This document shows, piece after piece, positions 34,216 to 43,378 of a DNA stretch of 64,000 nucleotides. The position numbers were made by a program, and so were the translations under genes. This DNA is from Botryococcus braunii. Its lineage: Eukaryota > Chlorophyta > Trebouxiophyceae. Below the pieces are notes generated by a model. That model searched no databases. It saw only the letters and a list, made by a program, of their open reading frames with translations, and was not told where the DNA came from. The first letter of the stretch is position 1. Every line of letters begins with the position of its first letter. The DNA is taken from NCBI GenBank assembly GCA_002005505.1, contig KV908396.1, forward strand, positions 477,226 to 541,225. Direction: 5' to 3'.

Positions 34216-34992
34216 TGTTGGCAAAGACATCTTTTATTGGACATATAATGTCTTAGCATAAGTTGCATGTTCGTATGAACCTTAGTTTATAGCCCTACAA
34301 TAATGAACAGTTATCTTACTTTGCAAAAATTGGGTCTTTCCGTAAAATCCGGAGGTTCTTAGAGATACGGATGTTTTAGGACGACAACGGATGTTTCGGA
34401 CTCTTGTTGATTCGGTCGATTTCGAAGTACGAGTCGATCGGCCACGTACAATAAACAATTGGCTGCAAAGTGTACTTGTTTTTAAGTACGATCGGTTATT
34501 TTGCGAATGAGTCGACGAGGCCGATCGACAAGGCGTAGAAGTATTTCTGTCCATAAGTGTCGACGGAGCTGATCGACTGGGCCGATCGACGCGGCATATA
34601 GCATTCTGGCAAGTAGTATTCTGTCAATAGGAATCTGTTTTGCACGGAACAACGATTCTAGGTGGATAAAGGGGTAGAGACAGAGTCGTATCCTCAGACA
34701 TTCGATTGCTGTCTCCGGTGCCTCAAGTCGGACCTCTGTATTTCCGTTTGGCACCGTCCTTTGCCTGCATTAACTCAGCTGTCGCTTGCTATGCAGGTGT
34801 GTTTAATTGTTTCGAGCTTTATTGTATAGTTTGATATATGTAATAGACATTCGATTGCTGTCTCCGGTGCCTCAAGTCGGACCTCTGTATTTCCGTTTGG
34901 CACCGTCCTTTGCCTGCATTAACTCAGCTGTCGCTTGCTATGCAGGAATCCTGAAACTGTTTTTGATCAAATTGACATCAAATAATCGAATA
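34216..34992 (+). repeat. A4 5' LTR (777 bp)
   Basis: TGTTGGCAAAG to ATCGAATA with the 102-bp internal repeat; primer site TGGTATCGGCG at 34993. It contains the GACATATAATG variant also found in the A4 3' LTR. Confidence 0.92.
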
Positions 34993-35343
34993 TGGTATCG
35001 GCGACACCGTTTGGTGTCGATACTGGTCACTGCTCCCGCCAGCAGCGAGGACAATAATACGCATACAGCTATTTGCAAGCTTCAGCAAGTCTCCAGAAAT
35101 TCTCGCCCATTTCTCTGCTTTCAACGTAGTTGTTTGTAGTGTCTTGGGTTGAACGATCGCTTGGAACTTCGGGTTGCTGGATTGTCTCGCTGGAAAGGCA
35201 CTTGTGTTGATCTAGTAGTGAGAGACAATTGGATGTATTGGCTGTTGGGATCTGGTGGTTGTGGAATATCTGTTTAAAGTGCAAGCAAGTTTGTTTTCCT
35301 TTTAATCTTTCTTTGCCAGTTGCCCGTCAAGGCTTCTGGAATA

Positions 35344-36361
35344 ATGTCACAGACAGAATCACAAGATGAAGGATTCAATGTCAGTATTGAGATAGAACCT
35401 GCCAGCCCAATGGGCAGGAATGTCTTTAGGAATCCTACCTATGATGCAGAAGCAGTCACTGATGATTCTGTGTCACATGTTACAGGGGTCCTAAATGGAA
35501 TGCAGCAGCAAACTGATGAGGGTCTACAAAGACCACAGGGAGACTCAGAATGGGAAGCATGGGGATATGATCCACAGACTCAAAACATACCTCTAAACCC
35601 TGCTTTCTCAAGACGAGACAACCTTGGTACCTTTGTACCTGCTCAGCAAGCTGCTGCATCTCCTGCCCCTATGTCTTCTAGAGTGCTAGGCTTTCAAACA
35701 AATTTGCCTGCCTCCAGACCTGTCTTAAGCCCTTTGTTTGGGATACCTAGGACTGCTGTCAGGATCCCAGTGAGGCCTACACACTTACCTGTACCTAGTG
35801 CACCACTGGCAGGTGCACCAGTCAATGTTTCCTCATTCATGACAAGTGTACCACACACAGGTATTATGCTCCTTTCAGGAAACATAAATCAGGCAAGTAC
35901 AGCATCAGGTACTACAGTAGTGCATGTTCCCTTGGCAACTGGTGGCACAATGCCAATCAGTCTTCCAACATCTACAATTTTAAACTCTATTGCACCAACT
36001 GTTCAAAGTGTGAGTGCTACACAGGGAACTGCTGCACAGTCAACGGCACAAGTGTCTGCCCCACCTCCTCCACCTCCACCAGGTGGTGGGCCTCCTTATA
36101 GTGGTCCACCAGGAGGTGGTGGCTGGCCTCCAAATCCACCAGGGGGTTCTTCCTCAGGCCCTCCCTGGTTTAGTGGTGTACCTGGCAGTTGGGGTATGGT
36201 GAATTCCAACCCCTATGGTTACAGTGGGTATCCCTTCATGAAGTTCAATTCTCCTTCTCAAAGGCTTACTCCAAAGTTAGAGCCCCTTAAACTTAATGAT
36301 GATAACTGGGTCATATGGTCTAGATATGTTCATGCAATGCTTATAGAGATGGGGGTAGAAT
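35344..36361 (+). pseudogene. A4 gag, 5' part, interrupted by C1
   Basis: ATG at 35344 begins MSQTESQDEGFN (E-S for E-L of the other copies). It is open through the P/G-rich tract and the gag core LNDDNWVIWSRYV to EMGVE, then C1 starts. The true continuation is at 43379, after removing C1 and one AGAAT. The frame ends by chance at 36366, inside the C1 LTR. Confidence 0.9.
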
Positions 36362-37055
36362 TGTGAAAGGTTATGGGCAATCGGCTTTCCCTGTACAAAG
36401 CAGACAGGTCGTCAATAGACGAAGTTACTCCAGCTACAGTCCGTACGACTGTCTGCTGAGTGCCACACACAACTGTCGGACAAGACTAGCATCTGGTGAT
36501 GCCCAGCATCTTTCACAACCAGTTCCGTTACATCATTATCTTGTACACAAGCACCGATCAAGCAATCACTAGATAAGGCTCTAGACGGCTACGTTCAAGT
36601 ACATGCCTATACTCCCTGAAGTCACTGTCCCTTATCTGTTTGAGTGACTACAGGGTACACTAAGCTTGTTCACTCTCACAATAGCAACAATGATACAACA
36701 CACACTGCCGCACCGTACCTGTACAAAGCAGACAGGTCGTCAATAGACGAAGTTACTCCAGCTACAGTCCGTACGACTGTCTGCTGAGTGCCACACACAA
36801 CTGTCGGACAAGACTAGCATCTGGTGATGCCCAGCATCTTTCACAACCAGTTGGTATTCACTCCGGTGGGGCAGCCTTAAGAGTTCATCCGACAAACGTG
36901 TGATCTAGATAGGATTGTACCTTATGTTCGAAAACGTCCAGAATCTGCCGTGTCTCAAGGTACCTTATGTTCTCAATGGACCCATATCCTAATAGTGCAC
37001 ACATGAAGATCACTTAAAGCACAAGGCATTCAATAATAATGTTCAGAACTCAACA
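36362..37055 (-). repeat. C1 3' LTR (694 bp)
   Basis: On the + strand it starts TGTGAAAGGTTATGGGC and ends AGAACTCAACA, that is TGTTGAG...CTTTCACA in element sense. A 134-bp segment is directly repeated at 36391-36524 and 36719-36852, apparently without mismatch. A short motif TACCTTATGTTC is also repeated near 36917 and 36960. Confidence 0.93.
36391..36852 (-). repeat. Internal 134-bp direct duplication of the C LTR
   Basis: CTGTACAAAGCAGACAGG...CACAACCAGTT occurs at 36391-36524 and 36719-36852, with about 194 bp between. The right LTR carries the same pair (42709-42842 and 43037-43170). Confidence 0.9.
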
Positions 37056-37075
37056 CTTCCCCTTGCCTGCATGCT
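37056..37075 (-). promoter_or_regulatory. C1 polypurine tract
   Basis: Only 20 bp separate the pol stop codon from the 3' LTR. In element sense they end GGCAAGGGGAAG against the LTR, the same AAGGGGAAG core as family B. It should prime plus-strand DNA synthesis. Confidence 0.8.
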
Positions 37076-40000
37076 TTAAGTGTATCTTCTCAAACCTAGT
37101 GAATCACGATGACCAACAAACACGGGCTTGGCAAGTGGCTTGGTCATAATGTCAGCCACATTGCGTGCAGATTCCACATAGAGGATATCTACCTGCCCAA
37201 GTGCCATAGCTTCCCTAGCGTAGTGGAAGCTTACTGCAACGTGCTTTGTGAATTTGGAATACAGGGGGTTCCGTAAATTAGAAATGCATCCTTGGTTGTC
37301 ACAGAAAATTTTGACCCTCCAAGGTGCAGCCCCTATCTCTTCCAAGAAGCCCCTTAGCCAGTTGGCTTCCTTCACAATATGGCCAGCTGCCATAAACTCA
37401 GCTTGCACAGTTGAGGTAGCAACTGAGCTCTGCTTCTTGCTTCCCCAAACCACGGCACTACCATAGACTGATAGAACATAGCCAGTGGTGGAATACCTGT
37501 GGTCCAGGTCCCCAGCATAGTCGGCATCAACATAGCCTTCTAGCTCAGGGCCCTTTCCACCCAGAGTAAGAGCTAACTCTCTGGTATCTCTCAAGTACTT
37601 CAGCACTCGAATGGCCTCATTCCAGTGTGAGGTAGTGGGTGTCATTCTATACCTTGACAACACTCCAACAGCCTGAGAAATGTCAGGCCGGGTCGTATTG
37701 GCTATGTACAGTAACGATCCAATTAACTCGCAGTATCGATGACCAGGTGGCAGAGGGGTACCAGCCCCATGTGACATACCATCTGAGGACTCGGGTCTGC
37801 TGCTAGCCACGAAGTCCTTGGACATGGGGGTATCAACCCCACGTCCATCATCAGCAACGCCAAACTTCTCCACAAGAGCATCAATCTTGGGAGTGCAACT
37901 CATGGAAATAGTGCCCTGAACTCTATTGCGTAGGACCTGACACCCCAAGAAATCATTCACCTCTCCCAAATCATGGATGGTGAAGTCCTTCTTCAATAAC
38001 TCTTTCCCCCACTCAATCTCTGCAACCACTCTGGCAACTATGAGAAGATCATCGACATAAACAAGAATAAACGACAGATTACCATCAGGGGCCCTCCTGA
38101 TGTATACCCCAGCGTCGCTCTTGCACACACTATACCCCATCACGCTCAACTTGTCGCTCAAGGTCTTGTGCCAAGCCCGTGGGGCTTGCTTAAGACCGTA
38201 GAGTGCCTTCCTGAGCTTGCACACAACTCTCGTGTTGCCATTCTCAAATCCTGGTGGTTGGGTTACATAGACCTCTTCCTCCAACTCCCCATTGAGAAAA
38301 GCTGTCTTGATATCCACTTGGTGGATCTCAAGATTTTGTGTGGCAGCCACTGCCAGCACAGCTCTCCTAGCACCATAGCTGCTGGTAGGTGCAAAAACCT
38401 CACCAACATCTATACCAGGAATCTGTCTGCAACCCTGGGCAACCAATCTTGCTTTAAACCGAGTGACATTCCCATGTGCATCGTTTTTTGTAGAAAAAAT
38501 CCAATGAACAGGGATAACTTTCTGCCCATGGGGTCTTTCCACATACTGCATAACCTCATGGGTGTCTAAAGACTCCATCTCCTCTTGCATTGCCTGCTGC
38601 CAAAACTCCCACTGAGGTGAGCGCTGGGCTTCCCTCAAGTTTGAGGGCACGTGAACTTTTCCCAACGTGACAGAAGGTACACTCTGTACCTTATGCTGTG
38701 GTGCAGCAGGGCTGTCAGCCTTACTGATGCTGTTCCCTTCTCTCTCTCTCTCTCCCTGGTTGCCAGAATAAGGTACATTATGTACCTTATGCTGGGACTG
38801 GGCAGTACTGCCGGGATTATCTGATTCCTTCTCAAGTCTCTCTCTCTCTCCTTGACTACTGGACTCATGTGCAGCACCCTTACATTCTCGCACCTTCCGC
38901 AATGCAGAGGGGAGCAGCAGCTCTCTCTCTCTCCTGGACTCACACTTGGGCACACTACCCAGACTTGCCTGAGCTGCGCCTACAATGTCAGCCTGCACAC
39001 CATAAGCATGACTAGCCAGTGACTGGGATTGGGCACCAGCTTCCCCTACTGCTGGCATGTCTAACCCACTGCTCTCATCTCTTACATCTGCACCGAACAT
39101 AGCCTCGACTGTCTCAACCTGCCCCTGCATATCAGGGAGACCAACCATGTTTGGCTCACTCACAATTGCCTGACCTGGGTCAGGGGCATGCAATGGGATG
39201 TCAGAATGCTCTCTCCTAGCCACGCGCTGTACATAACGCTGCTCCCTTGTAAGGGTGGTCCCTGGAGGAAGGGGAATTTGTGACTTCCCCTGCATTCGCA
39301 ACCCCTCTTGTACCTTCTGCATTTTTTCTACCTGGGATTGAGTTTCTACACCCCCCCTGGCCAGATTCTGCATATGCTCAAGCACCGACCACGAGTGCTG
39401 AGATGGTTCTGGGGTCCCAACAGTAGAATCCAGGCTGGTGGGGTTTCCTTGGTCATGTGCTGCTGTGGTCCCGTCTCCAGACTGATCCCCAGCACAAAGT
39501 CCAGAGGTCCTAGGAGCCCCAGTGGAAAGCGTCTCCACTCCATGGTCATCCTCCTCATCCCAGAACGTGGGTGGAGCAGCAGAGGGAATTGCTTGAGGCG
39601 TTGCCAGATTCTCACTGCCAAGGGGGGGTGATATCCTAGAATCATAGACAGACCCAGGCTGGACCTTTGATAGACCCACTCTCTCAGCCCCCCTCAAGTG
39701 CTCGATAAAGCTGACGTCCCTACTCTCCTTCCACACTCCATTCCCCACGTACACACGATACGCTTTAGACTGGGGACAATAACCAGTAAACATCCCAGGG
39801 ATGGTCTTGGGCCCAAAAACAGACCTTTGGCCACTGGGAATGTGCACATGGGCTACACAGCCAAACGTGCGCAGCACAGACACATCAGGTTTGACACCAA
39901 AGAATAATTCCATGGGGGTCAGGGACCTGCCTGAAGTAGGACCCACATTGTAGAGGAGGGTAGCTGTCTCAAGCGCCTCCTTCCAAAGGGAGGGGTCTGC

Positions 40001-42289
40001 TGCAGCATGGACCAACAGAGTCCTTGTTCGCTCCTTCAGGGTCCTATTCATCCTCTCCGCCACCCCATTCTGCTGAGGCGTGTAGGGCGCTGAGGACTCC
40101 ATCTTAGTGCCCTGCTGAGCACAAAACTCTTTGAATTGCTGGTTCAGGAACTCTGAACCCCTGTCAGTCCTCACACACTTCACAACCGTGCCTCGTTGGG
40201 TCTGCCAAAAACGGAGCAGGTCTATCACAGCCTTTGGGATGCCATCCTTTGACTTCACAGGCAGGGAGGCAACTTGGTGTGAACTTTCATCCACTACAGT
40301 GACCCAATATCGTTCACCTGTGATGGCAGGAGGTGATATGGGACCCACAGTATCCACATGGACTCTATCGAGTGGGTGATGTGCAGGCCTGGAAGATACA
40401 GGGAAAGGAGGTCTGGAGTGTTTCCCTTGTATACACGATTCACAGTGCTTGGGGCACTCAGAGCAGGGAGCAAGGGAGATATTGATTCCTGTAACCAGAT
40501 CTTCCTTGGAGAACCTCTGCATGCTGCTGGCACCAGGATGACCTAACCTAGCATGCCACAGAGATCTCTCGCTACACACGTGTCCTTTCCTAAGATGAGA
40601 CGCCTCAGCCATGTGATCAATATGTCTGCAGCCAACTTGCTGCCCTCTGACAGGACTAACAAACTCCAAAAAAAACAGACCTCGTGCGCGGGTGATATCT
40701 CCACACCACCCTTCAGGTCCCTTCATGGCTGTGTAACCACCTGCAGTGTCAGTCAGGAAAGATGCTCCATCCTGAATTGCACCAGTGACTGAAATGAGGT
40801 TGGTATGCGCAGAAGGAACACACTGCACATTGTGCAGCCAGAATACTTCGTGCCTTGCATTCACAAGGCATACAGACCCAGATGCAATGATTCCTCCCTT
40901 GGCGTCTGAGGTTGCCAAGTGCAGAGGAAGAGGCTGTCTATGCATAACTGGATTATGGAGCAATGAGAGATCATTGACTATATGCACAGAGGCACCACTA
41001 TCTATTAACCAAGATGTGCTGCTAGCTCCATGCGAAGTTGGGGCAAGCACATTGAGAGAGATAAACATCGCCTCACCAGAAGGAGGGGGTGGAGGTGGTA
41101 AATGCCACCCCGGAAACGTGTGTTGACTTGTTGGATAGTTATATGCTGAAGGAGGTCCAGGGCTGGAAGCGGATGAAGGCGGGCCACCCCGGCCAGATCC
41201 ATGGTCCCACCAGGCTTGAGGAGACGACTGTGGGCCTCCCTGGCCCCAGTAAGCTGCAGGCCCAACGCTTGCCGCTTGCATGTTTTGATGCAGAGCCTGC
41301 AGCTGCCTGAGCGGTCCGCAGTCAGTCATGAAGTGGCCCTTTGCCTTGCAGAAGTGGCATGTAAGCTCCTCTCTGGGCCTTCTTGCCCTGCCAGGTCCAC
41401 GCCCCCTGCCACCAAAAGTAGTTGCAGAGGGGCCAGCGGGAGGCTGTTCGTTTGCTGGTAGTGCTGCTCCAACTCCCGGTACTGCTCCCACTCCTGGTGC
41501 AGCTCCAGCGCTTGATGACGCTCCAGCTACCCCCCCAGAGGGACCAGCCACTGCTGCAGCTGCCATGGCCTGAGGTGTTCCCTCTGCAGGTGGGTCCTTG
41601 TACCCACGGCTGGCTGCGGCGCGCAGGATTCTTTGAATCAGCTCCAATGGCGGCTTGTCGGTTGCCATAACCTCCAGGGACTCGAGCCTCAGCACAGGAG
41701 GGAGGCCCTTCACCATCAGCTCCCCAACATTGTGGTCCAAGAGGATGAACGCGTTGTTTCTGAGACTTGTAGCCAGATCCATCATTCTGTAGAGGTAGAC
41801 CTTGAGTGTCTCCCCTGTCTTGATGCCCTGCTCCATTTCCTTGTACCACTCAAGGTTGATGTCTTGGTTGCTCCCTCCAGTGTGACTGTTCTTCACCCAC
41901 GCGATGAAGTCGAACGCTGCTTTGTGGCATGAGATCTGAGAATGCCAGATGACTGGAACTGACTGGATCAGCCACTGCTTGATGGCTGAGTTCTCCACCG
42001 ACCCTGGCATTGGCCTCTCCAAAGCCGCTCTGACCCCCTTGGTGTTTGCGCACGCCTCCAAATTTTCATACCAAAATTCAAAATTGCGCCCTCCATCATC
42101 AAGCATGACAGTCATCTTTGGATTAGAGGTATTGGGGATGTAGGCTGCCTTGTCAATCTCCACCTTTGGTTCTGCAGTGGCTGATTGTGTCCCGGTCATA
42201 GACTGCCCTGGAGTGGCCCCACTGACTTCTCCAGGTTGAGACATTGCTGTTTCACTGCTACTTTCCTTTTCTTTGCCCCTTTTTGTCAT
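37076..42289 (-). CDS. C1 gag-pol polyprotein, intact, 1,737 aa
   Basis: It starts at ATG 42289 (MTKRGKEKESSS) and is the only polyprotein in the window that is whole from start to stop. Domains: gag core around NFEFWYENLEA (about 75-225), zinc knuckle CHFCKAKGHFMTDC (about 310-323), protease WLIDSGASVHIVND (about 430), pre-integrase WHARLGH...CESC (about 576), integrase with HVDTVGP, VRTDRGSEF and QQNGVAERMNRT (643-746), a 450-residue linker with ERERE runs coded by CT repeats, RT with ARLVAQGCRQ, YGLKQAPRAW and YVDDLLI (about 1260-1412), RNase H with YVDADYAGDLD, STVQAEF and CDNQGC (1583-1665). It should be translated as one precursor and cut by its protease in cytoplasmic particles. It is closer to family B than to A in all shared motifs. 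Confidence 0.95.
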   Translation of the reverse strand: MTKRGKEKESSSETAMSQPGEVSGATPGQSMTGTQSATAEPKVEIDKAAYIPNTSNPKMTVMLDDGGRNFEFWYENLEACANTKGVRAALERPMPGSVENSAIKQWLIQSVPVIWHSQISCHKAAFDFIAWVKNSHTGGSNQDINLEWYKEMEQGIKTGETLKVYLYRMMDLATSLRNNAFILLDHNVGELMVKGLPPVLRLESLEVMATDKPPLELIQRILRAAASRGYKDPPAEGTPQAMAAAAVAGPSGGVAGASSSAGAAPGVGAVPGVGAALPANEQPPAGPSATTFGGRGRGPGRARRPREELTCHFCKAKGHFMTDCGPLRQLQALHQNMQAASVGPAAYWGQGGPQSSPQAWWDHGSGRGGPPSSASSPGPPSAYNYPTSQHTFPGWHLPPPPPPSGEAMFISLNVLAPTSHGASSTSWLIDSGASVHIVNDLSLLHNPVMHRQPLPLHLATSDAKGGIIASGSVCLVNARHEVFWLHNVQCVPSAHTNLISVTGAIQDGASFLTDTAGGYTAMKGPEGWCGDITRARGLFFLEFVSPVRGQQVGCRHIDHMAEASHLRKGHVCSERSLWHARLGHPGASSMQRFSKEDLVTGINISLAPCSECPKHCESCIQGKHSRPPFPVSSRPAHHPLDRVHVDTVGPISPPAITGERYWVTVVDESSHQVASLPVKSKDGIPKAVIDLLRFWQTQRGTVVKCVRTDRGSEFLNQQFKEFCAQQGTKMESSAPYTPQQNGVAERMNRTLKERTRTLLVHAAADPSLWKEALETATLLYNVGPTSGRSLTPMELFFGVKPDVSVLRTFGCVAHVHIPSGQRSVFGPKTIPGMFTGYCPQSKAYRVYVGNGVWKESRDVSFIEHLRGAERVGLSKVQPGSVYDSRISPPLGSENLATPQAIPSAAPPTFWDEEDDHGVETLSTGAPRTSGLCAGDQSGDGTTAAHDQGNPTSLDSTVGTPEPSQHSWSVLEHMQNLARGGVETQSQVEKMQKVQEGLRMQGKSQIPLPPGTTLTREQRYVQRVARREHSDIPLHAPDPGQAIVSEPNMVGLPDMQGQVETVEAMFGADVRDESSGLDMPAVGEAGAQSQSLASHAYGVQADIVGAAQASLGSVPKCESRRERELLLPSALRKVRECKGAAHESSSQGERERLEKESDNPGSTAQSQHKVHNVPYSGNQGEREREGNSISKADSPAAPQHKVQSVPSVTLGKVHVPSNLREAQRSPQWEFWQQAMQEEMESLDTHEVMQYVERPHGQKVIPVHWIFSTKNDAHGNVTRFKARLVAQGCRQIPGIDVGEVFAPTSSYGARRAVLAVAATQNLEIHQVDIKTAFLNGELEEEVYVTQPPGFENGNTRVVCKLRKALYGLKQAPRAWHKTLSDKLSVMGYSVCKSDAGVYIRRAPDGNLSFILVYVDDLLIVARVVAEIEWGKELLKKDFTIHDLGEVNDFLGCQVLRNRVQGTISMSCTPKIDALVEKFGVADDGRGVDTPMSKDFVASSRPESSDGMSHGAGTPLPPGHRYCELIGSLLYIANTTRPDISQAVGVLSRYRMTPTTSHWNEAIRVLKYLRDTRELALTLGGKGPELEGYVDADYAGDLDHRYSTTGYVLSVYGSAVVWGSKKQSSVATSTVQAEFMAAGHIVKEANWLRGFLEEIGAAPWRVKIFCDNQGCISNLRNPLYSKFTKHVAVSFHYAREAMALGQVDILYVESARNVADIMTKPLAKPVFVGHRDSLGLRRYT

Positions 42290-42665
42290 ACTATTGTCAC
42301 TTCACCAGCCAAACTTACTCATAAACTTCTGGAATGCAGCAATACCCTACAATTCCCTCCATGTCATGGAAATTTACCAGCCAGTCTTGCACAGTAGTAG
42401 CAGATATGTTCCCCTCAGAAGTTTGCGCCGGAGTCCGGCCCGACTCACTCAGTGCTTCTAGACAACGTCTATGAATGATAAAGCACAGCTAAAACTTCAA
42501 TTATGAATTTCCCAGAAAGGTAAACTGTGAGTAAGATAATGGTCCTGGTACACTCGAGTTCCCTTGCGCCGCTGCGCCATGCTCGAGCTCCTTTGTTGAC
42601 GCTTACGTCTGACCCATCCGTAGACGACCTTCACTCCTGCTTTTACTTGGCTCAGCTGGAAGGGC
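42290..42665 (-). other. C1 untranslated leader
   Basis: About 375 bp lie between the primer site and the gag ATG. Only short frames are present. Unlike family B, it does not contain a second copy of the LTR terminus before the ATG. I see no other recognisable signal. Confidence 0.7.
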
Positions 42666-42679
42666 GTGGGCCCATAACC
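42666..42679 (-). promoter_or_regulatory. C1 primer binding site (half-tRNA, initiator Met anticodon arm)
   Basis: In element sense GGTTATGGGCCCAC follows the LTR directly. Its complement GTGGGCCCATAACC matches 14 bases of the initiator tRNA-Met anticodon arm as remembered. As in family B, the LTR end GCCCATAACC is complementary to the start of the site. Confidence 0.8.
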
Positions 42680-43373
42680 TGTGAAAGGTTATGGGCAATC
42701 GGCTTTCCCTGTACAAAGCAGACAGGTCGTCAATAGACGAAGTTACTCCAGCTACAGTCCGTACGACTGTCTGCTGAGTGCCACACACAACTGTCGGACA
42801 AGACTAGCATCTGGTGATGCCCAGCATCTTTCACAACCAGTTCCGTTACATCATTATCTTGTACACAAGCACCGATCAAGCAATCACTAGATAAGGCTCT
42901 AGACGGCTACGTTCAAGTACATGCCTATACTCCCTGAAGTCACTGTCCCTTATCTGTTTGAGTGACTACAGGGTACACTAAGCTTGTTCACTCTCACAAT
43001 AGCAACAATGATACAACACACACTGCCGCACCGTACCTGTACAAAGCAGACAGGTCGTCAATAGACGAAGTTACTCCAGCTACAGTCCGTACGACTGTCT
43101 GCTGAGTGCCACACACAACTGTCGGACAAGACTAGCATCTGGTGATGCCCAGCATCTTTCACAACCAGTTGGTATTCACTCCGGTGGGGCAGCCTTAAGA
43201 GTTCATCCGACAAACGTGTGATCTAGATAGGATTGTACCTTATGTTCGAAAACGTCCAGAATCTGCCGTGTCTCAAGGTACCTTATGTTCTCAATGGACC
43301 CATATCCTAATAGTGCACACATGAAGATCACTTAAAGCACAAGGCATTCAATAATAATGTTCAGAACTCAACA
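42680..43373 (-). repeat. C1 5' LTR (694 bp)
   Basis: Same sequence as 36362-37055 as far as can be seen, including the 134-bp internal duplication. It is followed on the right by the target duplicate AGAAT and A4 gag. Confidence 0.93.
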
Positions 43374-43378
43374 AGAAT

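Larger units (their letters stand above)
36362..43373 (-). mobile_element. Element C1: intact family C Ty1/copia retrotransposon (7,012 bp)
   Basis: Reverse orientation. Both 694-bp LTRs (36362-37055, 42680-43373) appear identical when read base by base. The target duplication AGAAT is at 36357-36361 and 43374-43378, inside A4 gag. One uninterrupted 1,737-aa polyprotein, a primer site and a polypurine tract are present, so all parts needed for an autonomous element are visible. It shares LTR 3' end, polypurine tract and primer-site type with family B but has its own LTR body. Confidence 0.96.
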
